Counted from the first letter of the stretch, positions 17,580 to 25,964 are shown. The stretch is DNA of 64,000 nucleotides from Arthrobacter sp. FW305-BF8 (GCF_021789315.1 NZ_CP084561.1:1798001-1862000); one strand, 5' to 3'. Notes: generated by a model from the letters alone, not told the origin. Translations and numbers: made by a program.

Positions 17580-18089
17580 ATGGCTGATCCGGCACGCGCT
17601 GCCAAGATGGCGCAGCGGATTAAGGTTGTTGTTGCTGAGGCTTTGGGCCGGAAGGTGAAGGATCCTCGGCTTGAGGGCATCACTGTCACCGATGCCCGTG
17701 TGACCAATGACCTGCAGCATGCCACCGTCTACTACACCGTGTTTGGCGACCAGGCCGTGCAGGCTGACGCGGCCAAGGGGCTGGAGAAGGCCAAGGGCGT
17801 GCTCCGGCAGGAAGTTGGCCGGAACATCACCGCCCGGCTGACTCCCACGCTTGAGTTCGTCGCCGACCAGATCCCCGTGAACGCGTCCAACCTCGAAGAA
17901 CTGCTCCGGACCGCTAAGCAACGCGATGCCGAGGTTGCCGAGCTGGCCCGGAACGCCAAGCACGCGGGCGAAGCCGACCCGTACAAGAGCGACGCGCAGC
18001 CGGACGTGGAAATCGACGAAGACGACTTCGACGAAGAGGACCTCGATCTGGCGGACGACGAGGCAATCGACGAGGACCGGAACCACTAA
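17580..18089 (+). CDS. rbfA: Ribosome-binding factor A
   Basis: 169 residues. RbfA is a 30S maturation factor with a KH-like fold. The N terminus (ADPARAAKMAQRIKVVVAEAL) and the KVKDPRLEGITVTDARVTNDLQHATVYYTV segment in its parts match the family. The C-terminal 45 residues are strongly acidic (Asp/Glu repeats from about residue 135), longer than in E. coli but usual for actinobacteria. GGAG is found just before the ATG. It closes the rimP-nusA-ylxR-infB-rbfA cluster and is followed by a strong terminator. Confidence 0.95.
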   Translation: MADPARAAKMAQRIKVVVAEALGRKVKDPRLEGITVTDARVTNDLQHATVYYTVFGDQAVQADAAKGLEKAKGVLRQEVGRNITARLTPTLEFVADQIPVNASNLEELLRTAKQRDAEVAELARNAKHAGEADPYKSDAQPDVEIDEDDFDEEDLDLADDEAIDEDRNH

Positions 18090-18132
18090 AGGTGCCGGTT
18101 CTGCGCCGCAGAGCCCATGCCATCATGCACTG

Positions 18133-18172
18133 AAGGGGTGCGGTCGGATCTTTCGATCCGGCCGCACCCCTT
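18133..18172. terminator. Strong intrinsic terminator after rbfA
   Basis: An 18-bp stem (18133-18150 with 18155-18172, AAGGGGTGCGG... / ...CCGCACCCCTT) with a TTTC loop and a single G-T pair, followed by GCTTTT. It lies between convergent rbfA and the ScyD-like gene and can serve both strands. Confidence 0.85.
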
Positions 18173-18195
18173 GCTTTTCCTGTCCCTACTTTTCG

Positions 18196-19317
18196 CTAGT
18201 CATCGAGTGGGGCCTTTACGACTCTGCCGTCCGGCGCCGTGTTCGGTGCCGGCAGCGAGTTGACCGTCGCGTAGATGGTGCCGCCCCTGATGTCGACGTC
18301 GGCCGTGAGCGTTCCCGGAAGCACTACCGTCTGCTTGCTTGAATGGGCGGACAGCCTCAGCACACCCTTGCCGAAGAGGGACGCGACGTACACGTTCCCG
18401 TCGTCGTCCATATCCAGGCCGGTCGGTGACATCACGTCGTCGGCGAACAGCTTGACGCGGCCGTTGTGGGGGTTGACCTTGTACACCGCTCCACGGGCAC
18501 CCAGTGCCGGGTCCTCCGGTCCGCCGGGCAGCACGGAGACGTACAACCAGCCGTCTGGTCCGCGCTCCACGTCGGTAGGCACGGGCTCGAACCGGTAGGT
18601 ATGGCCTGCGACGCAGCCCGGAAGTTTCAGAGCCGCGGTTTCTTTGGTGGTGAATTTGTGCGGTCGGGGCGGCAGCACGGCTACAGTTCCAGCCCTGCCT
18701 GATTTCACGTCGACCGACACGATGCTATTGGCTCCGGCGTCGGCAACGTAGATGGTGTTCCCGTAAACCTCGATCCCATACGGATGGGAATCGATGTGCC
18801 CCTTGTAGGAGACCTCCACATCCTTCGGCAGCTGCTTAGCGCACGCGGCCGGAAGGTCGTTGAAGCCGTAGCTCGTGCCGCCGTCCGCGTTGTGTTTCAC
18901 CTCAAGGGCAGCGAGGTCGCCGAAGGTGCGGTGCTTGCCGTCGGCGCCTATGCTTCTGAGGTGTCCGGCCAGCGGCCTGGGATCCATGGGGCCGGCGCCC
19001 TGGCTCTCGGCCAGGTAGATGGTGCGGCCGCCCCGGTCACTGCCGGCCACGTCCCAGGCTGCGTTCCGGTAAACCATCGACTTGCTGCCGTCGCGGGCAA
19101 CTTTCGTCAGCTTGCCCGCGAATTCCTCGCTAACCAGAACGGAACCGTCCGGTCCGTCGCTGAGGTGAAGCGGGCTAAGCAGGCCTTTTGTGAGCACGGT
19201 CGGCGCGGACTGGCTTTCTGCTGCTTTACCTGCCGGGGCTGCGTGGCCCGCCGGCGATGCAGACAAGAGGAGTGAGGCAGCCGCGACAGCCGCCAAGAGC
19301 GCTCGTTGCTTTTCCAT
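18196..19317 (-). CDS. Secreted ScyD/ScyE-like beta-propeller protein
   Basis: 373 residues from the ATG at 19317, which has GGAGAC 5 nt upstream. Residues 1-26 are a Sec signal peptide (basic KQR, hydrophobic Ala/Leu core, ASPAGHAAPA). The mature part consists of repeated NHL/SMP-like blades (for example GLLSPLHLSDGPDGSVLVSE, SPTGLDMDDDGNVYVA and DVERGPDGWLYVS), as in ScyD/ScyE-family proteins. Those names come from the cyanobacterial scytonemin cluster; the reaction is not established for actinobacterial members. No partner gene is adjacent, so the role stays unknown. Confidence 0.75.
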   Translation of the reverse strand: MEKQRALLAAVAAASLLLSASPAGHAAPAGKAAESQSAPTVLTKGLLSPLHLSDGPDGSVLVSEEFAGKLTKVARDGSKSMVYRNAAWDVAGSDRGGRTIYLAESQGAGPMDPRPLAGHLRSIGADGKHRTFGDLAALEVKHNADGGTSYGFNDLPAACAKQLPKDVEVSYKGHIDSHPYGIEVYGNTIYVADAGANSIVSVDVKSGRAGTVAVLPPRPHKFTTKETAALKLPGCVAGHTYRFEPVPTDVERGPDGWLYVSVLPGGPEDPALGARGAVYKVNPHNGRVKLFADDVMSPTGLDMDDDGNVYVASLFGKGVLRLSAHSSKQTVVLPGTLTADVDIRGGTIYATVNSLPAPNTAPDGRVVKAPLDD

Positions 19318-19480
19318 ACCGTCTCCAATGTCAATCCTGCGTATCCAGAACATTGAGACCGATATAAGGTCCGAAAATCGGGTCCCCCGACGCGCGTATT
19401 TTAAGCCCGGCCTTCGCGGCTTGTCGATGGGCCGGAGCTTGCTTGGACCGGTGAAAGAGTTTCTGGGGAGCCTGCGGACG

Positions 19481-19739
19481 GGCTAATAATGTCGTACCCC
19501 CTTATCAGACTGTTTCTATGGAAGCCGTTGGGGGATTCACCGATCACCGGGCCTTGGGGCCGGGTGCCGGCGGGTTGGCTTCCGTCCGGAAGAACGACGG
19601 CGGACGTTTGCCTGCGCTCACTGACATCGCCGGCGGGGCTAATAATGTCAGACCCCCTCGTCAGACTGTTTCTATGGAAGCCGTTGGGGGATTCACCGAA
19701 CACCGGGCCTTAGGGCCGGGTGCCGGCGGGTTGGCTTCT
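19481..19739 (+). repeat. 156-bp tandem duplication at the start of the DUF222-HNH gene
   Basis: About 102 bp starting at 19481 (GGCTAATAATGTC) recur at 19637 with roughly eight mismatches; the period is 156 bp. Each copy includes the putative leader and the first codons of the gene (MEAVGGFT-HRALGPGAGGLAS). Since 156 is a multiple of three, the upper start at 19518 remains in frame with the lower start at 19674. The 356-bp gap 19318-19673 holds little else apart from the divergent upstream region of the ScyD-like gene. Confidence 0.85.
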
Positions 19740-21283
19740 GAACCGGTTTCCGTTGGTGCCAACGCCCTACAAAGCGTTCCTGTTGACGGTGGCGCCCGCG
19801 TCCTCGAGGGGGACGTGGTTGATCAGGCCTTGGCTTTGCTGGAACCGGACGCGATCACTGCCGAGGACGCTGCGTTGTGGGGTTTCGGGCAGGCCGCGGA
19901 TCTCGCGGACCGGCTCGAGCAGCTCTCCCGGCGGGTGGAGCGCCTGCAGGTGGTCGCCGCGGGGGCGGTGGACCGTTCCCGCACCGCTGCGCTCACCGCC
20001 GCGGCATCACCCCTCGTCGCCGTCCCGGAGCCTGATACTTTGCCTGGGGATGACGGGTCCCGGAACAGCGTCGAGTTCCTTCGGGACAGGCTGCGGATCA
20101 GCTCCGCGGAAGCCCGCCGCCGGATCGGACTGGCCGACGCCGTCCTGCCCAGGACCGGTTTCGGCGGGCAGCAGCTCCCCCCGAGGTATGAGGAGCTCGC
20201 GGCCGCGGTCGGCGGCGCCCAGATCAGCTCCCGCGCGGCGACCACCATCACTCTGGCCCTGGACCGGGCACGGCATTTCACCACCCCGGACCATACCGCC
20301 GCGATGGAACACGACCTGACCCTGGCCGCCGTCGAGAACGACGCCGACTTCATCACCCGCGTCGCCAAACACTGGGCCGAGGCCATCGACCAGGACGGGA
20401 CCGAACCCTCCGAAGCGGCCCTCCGGCAAATCCAGGGCGCCTTCATCCGCCGTCCCAAACACGGCCTGCAGCACCTGGAAATCTTCGCCACCGCCGAACA
20501 GTTCGAAACCATCACCACCGTCATGAACACCGCCACCAACCCCCGCACCCCGGCACCCGGCCACGGCACTGGGACCGACGGGACCAGCGACGACGGAAGC
20601 AGTAGTGACGGGAACGCTGAACCGGACAGCCTCGCAGGGTGGGACACCGCGGGTCCGCCGGAGGTCTCCCTGGATCACCGGTCACAGGGGCAGAAGCGGC
20701 TCGACGGGCTCGTCGGCGCGTTGCAAACTGTGCTCACCACCGACACCCTGCCGGCGAACGGCGGCCACCGGCCCCAGATCCTGGCCACCATCAACTACCG
20801 CGACCTCCTCGCCGACCTCCAACACCGGCAAGACGCACAATGGGACCAAAACGCACAACGGGCCCAGAGCGCTCAATGGGGCCAGAGCGCTCAGGCTCCC
20901 CAGCCCGCTACCGCCGGCCGGACCAACAGCGGCCGGACCAACACCGGCCGATCCAACCAAGGCACGGCATTGTTCGCGTTCGGCGGGCCGGTGAACCCGG
21001 CCACGATCCGCAAAATCGCCTGCGACGCCGACATCATCCCCGTCTCCTCGGCTCCCAAGGCAGGATCCTGGACATCGGGCGCGCCTCACGCGTCTTCCCG
21101 CCCCACATCCGCAAGGCCATCATGGCCCGGGACCAGGGCTGCGCGTTCCCCGGCTGCACCATCCCCGCCGCGTGGTGCGAAGCCCACCACATCACCTACT
21201 GGTCCCGCGGCGGAACCACCAGCACCGGCAACGGCGTCCTGCTCTGCAGCCATCACCACCATCTAATCCACAAAGAACTGTGA
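19674..21283 (+). pseudogene. DUF222-HNH endonuclease gene, 5' portion (frameshifted and IS-split)
   Basis: The first part codes for a DUF222 (13E12-repeat) domain, normally followed by an HNH nuclease domain. Reading is intact to about 21041, but the HNH part (LGSQGRILDIGRA..., CAFPGCTIPAAWCEAHHI) is in another frame. Comparison with the family indicates one C lost in GTC(C)TCCTC near 21042-21046. The HNH part then ends at LIHKEL with a TGA that belongs to the inserted IS110 element; the missing C terminus lies beyond the element at 22679-22792. The start at 19674 is preferred, with 19518 in frame through the duplicated leader. Such genes are multicopy in Arthrobacter. It is surely non-functional as a nuclease unless the frameshift is a sequencing error. 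Confidence 0.85.
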
Positions 21284-21588
21284 GGATTGGAGTGGCTAGT
21301 CCGGGACTGGCTGGCAGAGTAGGTACTGGCCGCTCCACCCCGTGGCCGTGACTCAACAAAGAACTGGCCCCAGTGCGGGCGCCCTTCCATTGACTCGTCC
21401 GTCCGCGGGGTAGAGCGACCGGTACCTGGCCCGGCCCACCTCGGTAACTTGATCAGAAGGTTGTCCGCCCCAAATGGCTGGGCGTGACTCGTCACAGTGC
21501 TGTTCCGAAGTGACCTCTACCCGGACTGGTACCGGCCGAACGCGGCCCTGACCATATTCGCGAAGATGAGGAAGATGCCCGAACCGCT
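21280..21588 (+). ncRNA. Candidate IS110 bridge RNA region
   Basis: Non-coding left end of the element. ACAAAGAACT at 21356-21365 is identical to the left target flank plus core at 21270-21279, as a left target guide should be. It lies in an 18-nt loop bounded by two GGCC tetramers (21344-21347, 21366-21369). GCTCCA (21332-21337) is complementary to TGGAGC of the right flank. TCACAG (21492-21497) is complementary to the element left end CTGTGA and could be a donor guide. CGTGACTC occurs before both candidate guide regions (21347-21354 and 21483-21490). Exact RNA ends and fold are not determined. Confidence 0.65.
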
Positions 21589-22659
21589 ATGTCTATCGTT
21601 GCGCATTCCCACCCATTTGTCGTAGGCGTCGACACACACGCCAAGAACCATGTTTACGCGATCATCGCCGCCCCGACCGGCGAACTGCTCGAGACCCGGG
21701 ATTTTCCAACCACCTGTGCCGGCATCAACCGGGCCATCGCTTGGGTGGCGCGCCGCACCGGCGCCGACCTGGCGACCCTATGGGTGGTTGAGGGCGCTGC
21801 TTCCTATGGCGCCCTGCTTACCGGTGCCGTCGGTGCGGCCGGCTACCGCGTGGCCGAAGCTGCGCGCATGGATGCCCGGGACCGACGCGGAGTGGGCAAG
21901 TCCGATCCGCTGGACGCGCACCGGATCGCCGGTGCCGTCCTCCCGCTGGACCAGCAGCAGCTACGCCAGCCGCGGCTGAATGAAGGGGTCCGCGCAGCCT
22001 TGCGAGTCCTGGTCTGCGCGCGAGAATCCATGACCACCGACCGCACCCGCGCCGTGAACGGCCTAACTGCGCTTCTCCGAACGAACGACCTTGGTCTTGA
22101 CGCCCGTAAAACCCTGACGGGCGCCCAAATCACAGAGGTGTCACGCTGGCGTGCCCGTGAAGAACCCCTAGCACTGTCTGTTGCCCGCCTCGAAGCAGTC
22201 CGGTTGGCCAAACACATCAGCGAGCTCGACGCCGACATCAAGACCAACATCTATCAGATCACCGAACTGGTCGAAATAAGCGAAGCTGCGCCATTACTGC
22301 AGGAAACCGGCTTCGGTCCCGTCACAGCCGCCGTATGCCTTACCGCGTGGTCCCACCAAGGGCGGGTACATTCCGAGGCCGCCTTCGCCGCCTTGGCCGG
22401 GGTCAGCCCAATCCCGGCCTCTTCTGGCAACACCGTCCGACACCGACTCAACCGTGGCGGCGATAGAACCCTGAACAAAGCCCTGCACATGGCCGCTGTC
22501 AGCAGGATGACTTTCGACGCCGAAACCGTCGAATACGTCGAGAAACGACGAGCTGAAGGGCGGACCAAAAAGGAAGTCCGCCGGTGCGTGAAACGCTATC
22601 TTGCCCGCCGGGTCTACCGAACACTCAACGCACCAAAACCGAACCCGTGCCGCACTTGA
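21589..22659 (+). CDS. IS110-family transposase (DEDD/Tnp20 recombinase)
   Basis: 356 residues, full length. The N-terminal RuvC-like DEDD domain shows VGVDTHAKNHVYAI (first Asp), VVEGAASYG (Glu) and GKSDPLDAHRIA (the two further Asp). A coiled linker follows, then the Tnp20 domain with LAGVSPIPASSGNTVRHRLN, containing the Ser nucleophile region, and NKALHMAAVSRM. Such enzymes use a bridge RNA to pair donor and target DNA and recombine through a Ser-linked intermediate. All key residues appear intact, so the element may be active. There is no Shine-Dalgarno of note before the ATG at 21589 apart from GAGGAAG at 21568-21574. Confidence 0.93.
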   Translation: MSIVAHSHPFVVGVDTHAKNHVYAIIAAPTGELLETRDFPTTCAGINRAIAWVARRTGADLATLWVVEGAASYGALLTGAVGAAGYRVAEAARMDARDRRGVGKSDPLDAHRIAGAVLPLDQQQLRQPRLNEGVRAALRVLVCARESMTTDRTRAVNGLTALLRTNDLGLDARKTLTGAQITEVSRWRAREEPLALSVARLEAVRLAKHISELDADIKTNIYQITELVEISEAAPLLQETGFGPVTAAVCLTAWSHQGRVHSEAAFAALAGVSPIPASSGNTVRHRLNRGGDRTLNKALHMAAVSRMTFDAETVEYVEKRRAEGRTKKEVRRCVKRYLARRVYRTLNAPKPNPCRT

Positions 22660-22678
22660 CCAACCATAGAAGGGTCAC

Positions 22679-22792
22679 TGGAGCATCGAAGTCACCAACG
22701 AGGTGCCCTGGTTCAAACCCCCACCAGAACTCGACCCCCACCGAAAACCCCGCCGCAACAACTACTTCCACTCACGACCCCAACGGGAATGA
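22679..22792 (+). pseudogene. C-terminal remnant of the split DUF222-HNH gene
   Basis: Directly after the IS110 right end the sequence encodes WSIEVTNEVPWFKPPPELD and continues DPHRKPRRNNYFHSRPQRE to a TGA at 22790. This is the typical tail of DUF222-HNH proteins (HKxxWxIEV...PWFxPPxxxDPxRxPRxNxYFH), proving that the element landed inside that gene. It has no start codon and is not expressed as an independent protein. Confidence 0.8.
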
Positions 22793-22841
22793 ACGTGAGC
22801 TGGCAGTCCCGCAGCACCATCAGGCTGGCTATGATCAGACC

Positions 22842-23327
22842 ATGCGCGCCCACCCCTCAGCTGCAGACGTGACCGAATACCTGACTGAAGCCGTAGCCTT
22901 GGCCCAACGGAACGTCGCCGCGGGCGGCGGGCCCTTCGGTGCGATCGTGGTAACAGCCGACGGCACCGTTCACGAAGGGGTCAACCGGGTCACCCGGGAC
23001 AACGATCCCACCGCCCATGCCGAGGTGGTGGCAATTCGGACCGCCGCCAAGGAGACCCGGAACTTTGACCTCAGTGGCGCTGTCCTGTACGCCAGCTGCG
23101 AGCCCTGCCCGCTGTGCCTTGCGGCGGCGCTCTGGGGACGGATCGACCGCGTGTACTTCGCCGCGGACCGGCACGGAGCAGCCGCCGCGGGATTCGACGA
23201 CGCCGTCTTCTACGAATACTTCGGCGGCACACGGCCCGAATTGCTGCCGGTCAGCCAGACCCAGGTTCCGACGTCGGGCGCCCCGTTCGATGCCTGGCGC
23301 AACAACGCTCAACGCACGGACTACTGA
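22842..23327 (+). CDS. Nucleoside/guanine deaminase-like protein (CDA fold)
   Basis: 161 residues. Zinc-site motifs of the cytidine-deaminase-like fold are present: TAHAEVVAI (His ligand and catalytic Glu, about residues 62-70) and SCEPCPLC (two Cys ligands, about 89-96). Length, the N-terminal block PFGAIVV and the C-terminal FFEYFGG-type stretch (YEYFGGTRPELLPV) resemble Bacillus-type guanine deaminase GuaD, which converts guanine to xanthine, but related tRNA or cytosine deaminases cannot be excluded. TATGAT (22830-22835) ends 6 nt before the ATG, implying a leaderless transcript. Confidence 0.8.
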   Translation: MRAHPSAADVTEYLTEAVALAQRNVAAGGGPFGAIVVTADGTVHEGVNRVTRDNDPTAHAEVVAIRTAAKETRNFDLSGAVLYASCEPCPLCLAAALWGRIDRVYFAADRHGAAAAGFDDAVFYEYFGGTRPELLPVSQTQVPTSGAPFDAWRNNAQRTDY

Positions 23328-23333
23328 TGGTGG

Positions 23334-24494
23334 CTACCCGGAGTGCCTGCGGGGCAGTCGGCCCACGCCCTCGACCAACTCGCTTTGGTCCCCGCACAAC
23401 GCAATCCGGATCCATCCCTCGCCGATGGAGCCAAAGGCAGTTCCCGGAGCAAAGGAGACACCGGCCTCGGCAAGGAACTGCTTGACCCAGGTCCTGACGT
23501 TTCCGCCGCTCACGTGCGAGACGTCCGCCCACAGGTAGAACGCCCCCTGCGCGCTGAGGTAGGGAATGCCCTTCTCTGCCAGGACGGCCGACGCCGCGTC
23601 GCGGTTGGCGCGGTAATGCGCGTGGGCCTGCGATACATAGTCCTGCGGACCGGTCAACGCGGCGAGCGCCGCGTACTGGGTCGGCGACGCCACACAGGAA
23701 ACGATGGCCTCCATGACGTTGTTCATCCGCTGCTCCAGCCCGGGCGGGCAGATCAATGCCCCTATACGCAGACCTGTGAGCCCATACGTCTTGGACAACG
23801 TCAGCGACGTGAACACCCGCGCCTCGCCGGGGTCGGTGCTGTCGAACCGGGCAGGACTAACGTGCGGGACGTCGTACGTGAAGGCCTCGTAGCACTCGTC
23901 CGAGATGATCCAAAGGTCATGGCGGCGGGCCAGTTCAACCAGCTCCCGGGTCAGATCTTCCCGGAGAACGGCACCCAGGGGGTTCGACGGCGAGTTGAGC
24001 ATCAGCACACGCGTCCGGTCCGTGATGAGCGCCTCGATGTCCGCGATCCGGGGCTGGAAATCATGGGCGGGGTACAGGGGATACTCCACGGGGACGGCAT
24101 GCAGCAGCCGGCTGGTCATGGCAAACGTGGGATAGCCGGGATTGGGAATCAGGATTTCGTCGCCGGGGGCGAGCAGCAGGCTCATAGCGAAGTGCAGGCC
24201 CTGCTGGGCGCCGTCGACCACGTATACGCGGTCTGCCCCGATGTCTACGCCGGACTGTTCGCGGAACCTGGCGGCGAAAGCCTCCCGGAGAGACGGGATG
24301 CCGGCGTTGGGGGTGTAGTTGGTTTCGTCGCGGTCCAGGCAAGCTATTCCGGCATCCAGGACATGGCGGGGGAGCGGGAACCCGGGCTCCCCGATGCTCA
24401 GGATCAGCGCTCCAGGTGTGCGCCACGCCGCCTCGGTGATCTCGCGGATTTGGTTGACGGGGACGTCGCGTATGTGCGCGGAAAGCTCGGGCAT
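23334..24494 (-). CDS. Class I/II PLP-dependent aminotransferase
   Basis: 386 residues of the aspartate-aminotransferase fold. Visible are NPGYPTF, the NSPSNPLGAVL motif that binds the substrate, SDECYEAF (Asp pairing with the PLP nitrogen), SLTLSKTYGLTGLRIG (Schiff-base Lys and the phosphate-binding Arg) and a C-terminal WIRIALC (substrate carboxylate Arg). The ATG at 24494 is preferred over 24503 because TAGGAT on the minus strand (complement of 24502-24507) ends 7 nt upstream, giving a leaderless mRNA. It is divergent from truB. Amino donor and acceptor are not known. Confidence 0.87.
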   Translation of the reverse strand: MPELSAHIRDVPVNQIREITEAAWRTPGALILSIGEPGFPLPRHVLDAGIACLDRDETNYTPNAGIPSLREAFAARFREQSGVDIGADRVYVVDGAQQGLHFAMSLLLAPGDEILIPNPGYPTFAMTSRLLHAVPVEYPLYPAHDFQPRIADIEALITDRTRVLMLNSPSNPLGAVLREDLTRELVELARRHDLWIISDECYEAFTYDVPHVSPARFDSTDPGEARVFTSLTLSKTYGLTGLRIGALICPPGLEQRMNNVMEAIVSCVASPTQYAALAALTGPQDYVSQAHAHYRANRDAASAVLAEKGIPYLSAQGAFYLWADVSHVSGGNVRTWVKQFLAEAGVSFAPGTAFGSIGEGWIRIALCGDQSELVEGVGRLPRRHSG

Positions 24495-24562
24495 GACTGC
24501 CATCCTAGCGCCGGCTCCGGCAGCGCCACCGATACGTCCCAATACCCCTGCCACGTGCCCGA

Positions 24563-24568
24563 TATACT
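24563..24568 (+). promoter_or_regulatory. -10 box TATACT of truB (leaderless)
   Basis: TATACT ends 7 nt before the truB GTG at 24576; no Shine-Dalgarno precedes the GTG. No good -35 is visible. The divergent aminotransferase has its own -10 about 60 bp away. Confidence 0.55.
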
Positions 24569-24575
24569 GATAGGC

Positions 24576-25607
24576 GTGCTTTCTGGACTGGTAATAGTGG
24601 ACAAGCCGCAGGGATGGACCAGCCACGATGTGGTTGGACGGATGCGGAGGATAGCCGGTACCCGGAAAGTGGGCCACGCGGGAACGCTGGATCCCATGGC
24701 CACAGGCGTGCTGGTGCTCGGTATCAACAAGGCCACACGGCTCCTCACGTACATCGTGGGCACGTCAAAGACCTATACGGCCACCATCCGGCTAGGGGAA
24801 TCCACCATTACCGACGACGCCGAAGGCGAAGTTGTCAGCCGGGCGAGCGCCGCCTCCGTGACCGAGGATGCCATCCGCTCCGGTGTGGAGTCCCTGACAG
24901 GGGAGATCCAGCAGGTGCCCAGCAGCGTCAGCGCCATTAAGGTCAACGGTGAACGCTCCTACGCCCGCGTCCGTTCCGGGGAAGACGTCCAGCTGGCTGC
25001 CCGGCCGGTCACCATCCACCGTTTCGACATTCACGGAATCCGCCGGGAGCAGGCTGCCGGACATGACACGGAAGTCGTGGACGTCGACGTGACGGTGGAA
25101 TGCTCCTCGGGTACGTACATCCGTGCCCTGGCCCGGGACCTCGGCAGCTCCCTCGGCGTCGGCGGGCACCTGACCTCATTGCGCCGGACCAATGTGGGCC
25201 CCTACTCGCTGGACCAGGCACGCACCCTCGAGCAGCTCGCGGAAGACCTCGAAATCCTCGAAATGTCGCAGGCTGCCAGGGCGCTCATGCCCAACAGGGA
25301 GCTGAGCGCCGACGAAACCACCGAGATTTCCTTCGGCCGGCGCATCGCGGCCGGAGCCGCCGCAGGCACACCGGCCGCCGCGACAGCGGAAAAGCCCGCA
25401 GCCGCGTTCGCGCCAGACGGATCGCTGGTGGCGCTGCTCGCGGACAGCGGAAGCTTCGCCAAACCAGTGCTGGTCTTCGCCCCGGGCACCGGACCCGGCG
25501 GGTCCAACACTTCCGGCGGCGCCAACAGTTCCGGGGGCTCCGGCAGTTCAGGCGCCGACGCCGGCGTTCCGAACGGTTCCCGTGCCGACGGCGGCGGGTT
25601 GGCCTGA
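24576..25607 (+). CDS. truB: tRNA pseudouridine-55 synthase TruB
   Basis: 343 residues. The N terminus (GLVIVDKPQGWTSHDVV) and HAGTLDPMATGVL with catalytic Asp39 identify TruB, which makes pseudouridine 55 in the T loop of tRNAs. SSGTYIRALARDLG and the LRRTNVGPY motif follow, then a C-terminal domain. The last 40 residues are a Gly/Ser/Ala-rich tail (GPGGSNTSGGANSSGG-like) not needed for the fold and longer than usual. The GTG start is chosen by family alignment and the -10 box 7 nt upstream. Usually truB follows rbfA in bacteria; here the accessory island with the IS separates them. Confidence 0.95.
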   Translation: MLSGLVIVDKPQGWTSHDVVGRMRRIAGTRKVGHAGTLDPMATGVLVLGINKATRLLTYIVGTSKTYTATIRLGESTITDDAEGEVVSRASAASVTEDAIRSGVESLTGEIQQVPSSVSAIKVNGERSYARVRSGEDVQLAARPVTIHRFDIHGIRREQAAGHDTEVVDVDVTVECSSGTYIRALARDLGSSLGVGGHLTSLRRTNVGPYSLDQARTLEQLAEDLEILEMSQAARALMPNRELSADETTEISFGRRIAAGAAAGTPAAATAEKPAAAFAPDGSLVALLADSGSFAKPVLVFAPGTGPGGSNTSGGANSSGGSGSSGADAGVPNGSRADGGGLA

Positions 25608-25609
25608 CG

Positions 25610-25963
25610 TTGGACGCGTATTTCTACATCATCCTGGGCGTCGGCCTCCTGTCCACGCTCATCTGCGTGGCGGCGGGCATCATGAAGAAGGCCCCGAACG
25701 ACATCACCATCCTTTCGGTGGCCGCCGTCGAACTGGCCCTGCTGGTCTACCTCGTGGGCTCGGTAGTGCGGGTCATCGCGGGGGAGCAGATCGCGGGAGA
25801 AGCCTGGGAATTCTGGGGCTACCTCGCCACCGCGCTGCTGCTGCCGGTAGCCGCGGTGTACTGGTCCATCCTGGAACGGACCCGCTGGAGCAACTTTGTC
25901 CTGGCCGCCGTCGGCGTTACCGCCCTCGTCATGGCCGCCCGCATGAATCAAATCTGGTACTGA
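25610..25963 (+). CDS. Four-helix membrane protein of unknown function
   Basis: 117 residues starting at TTG, 2 bp after the truB stop. Almost the whole chain is hydrophobic, with four likely helices (about residues 3-25, 32-56, 66-86 and 92-110). I do not recognise the family; it looks like small conserved actinobacterial membrane proteins next to truB. No ATG or GTG lies in frame near the truB stop, and the TTG start is inferred from translational coupling. Confidence 0.55.
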   Translation: MDAYFYIILGVGLLSTLICVAAGIMKKAPNDITILSVAAVELALLVYLVGSVVRVIAGEQIAGEAWEFWGYLATALLLPVAAVYWSILERTRWSNFVLAAVGVTALVMAARMNQIWY

Positions 25964-25964
25964 A

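Larger units (their letters stand above)
21280..22679 (+). mobile_element. IS110-family insertion sequence (about 1400 bp)
   Basis: The element interrupts the DUF222-HNH gene. Both junctions carry a CT dinucleotide (21278-21279 and 22678-22679), matching the CT core reported for IS110 recombination, with no target duplication or terminal inverted repeats. Layout is a 309-bp non-coding left end, a single DEDD transposase gene and a very short right end (about 18 nt), the arrangement of the IS110 subgroup in which the guide RNA is encoded upstream of the transposase. Joining the flanks gives AAAGAA-CT-GGAGCATC, two bases short of the reading frame expected from HNH relatives, so either the target was already degenerate or the boundary is off slightly. 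Confidence 0.85.

Noticed and set aside
19518..19674. The upper ATG at 19518 as the genuine start of the DUF222-HNH gene
   Set aside because: The 52-codon extension arises from the tandem duplication and contains leader sequence read through as codons; the family-like start is at 19674.
21284..21495. Short reverse reading frame in the left end of the IS element as a second transposase ORF
   Set aside because: No IS110 element has such an ORF; the peptide is low-complexity, and the region is better explained as guide RNA.
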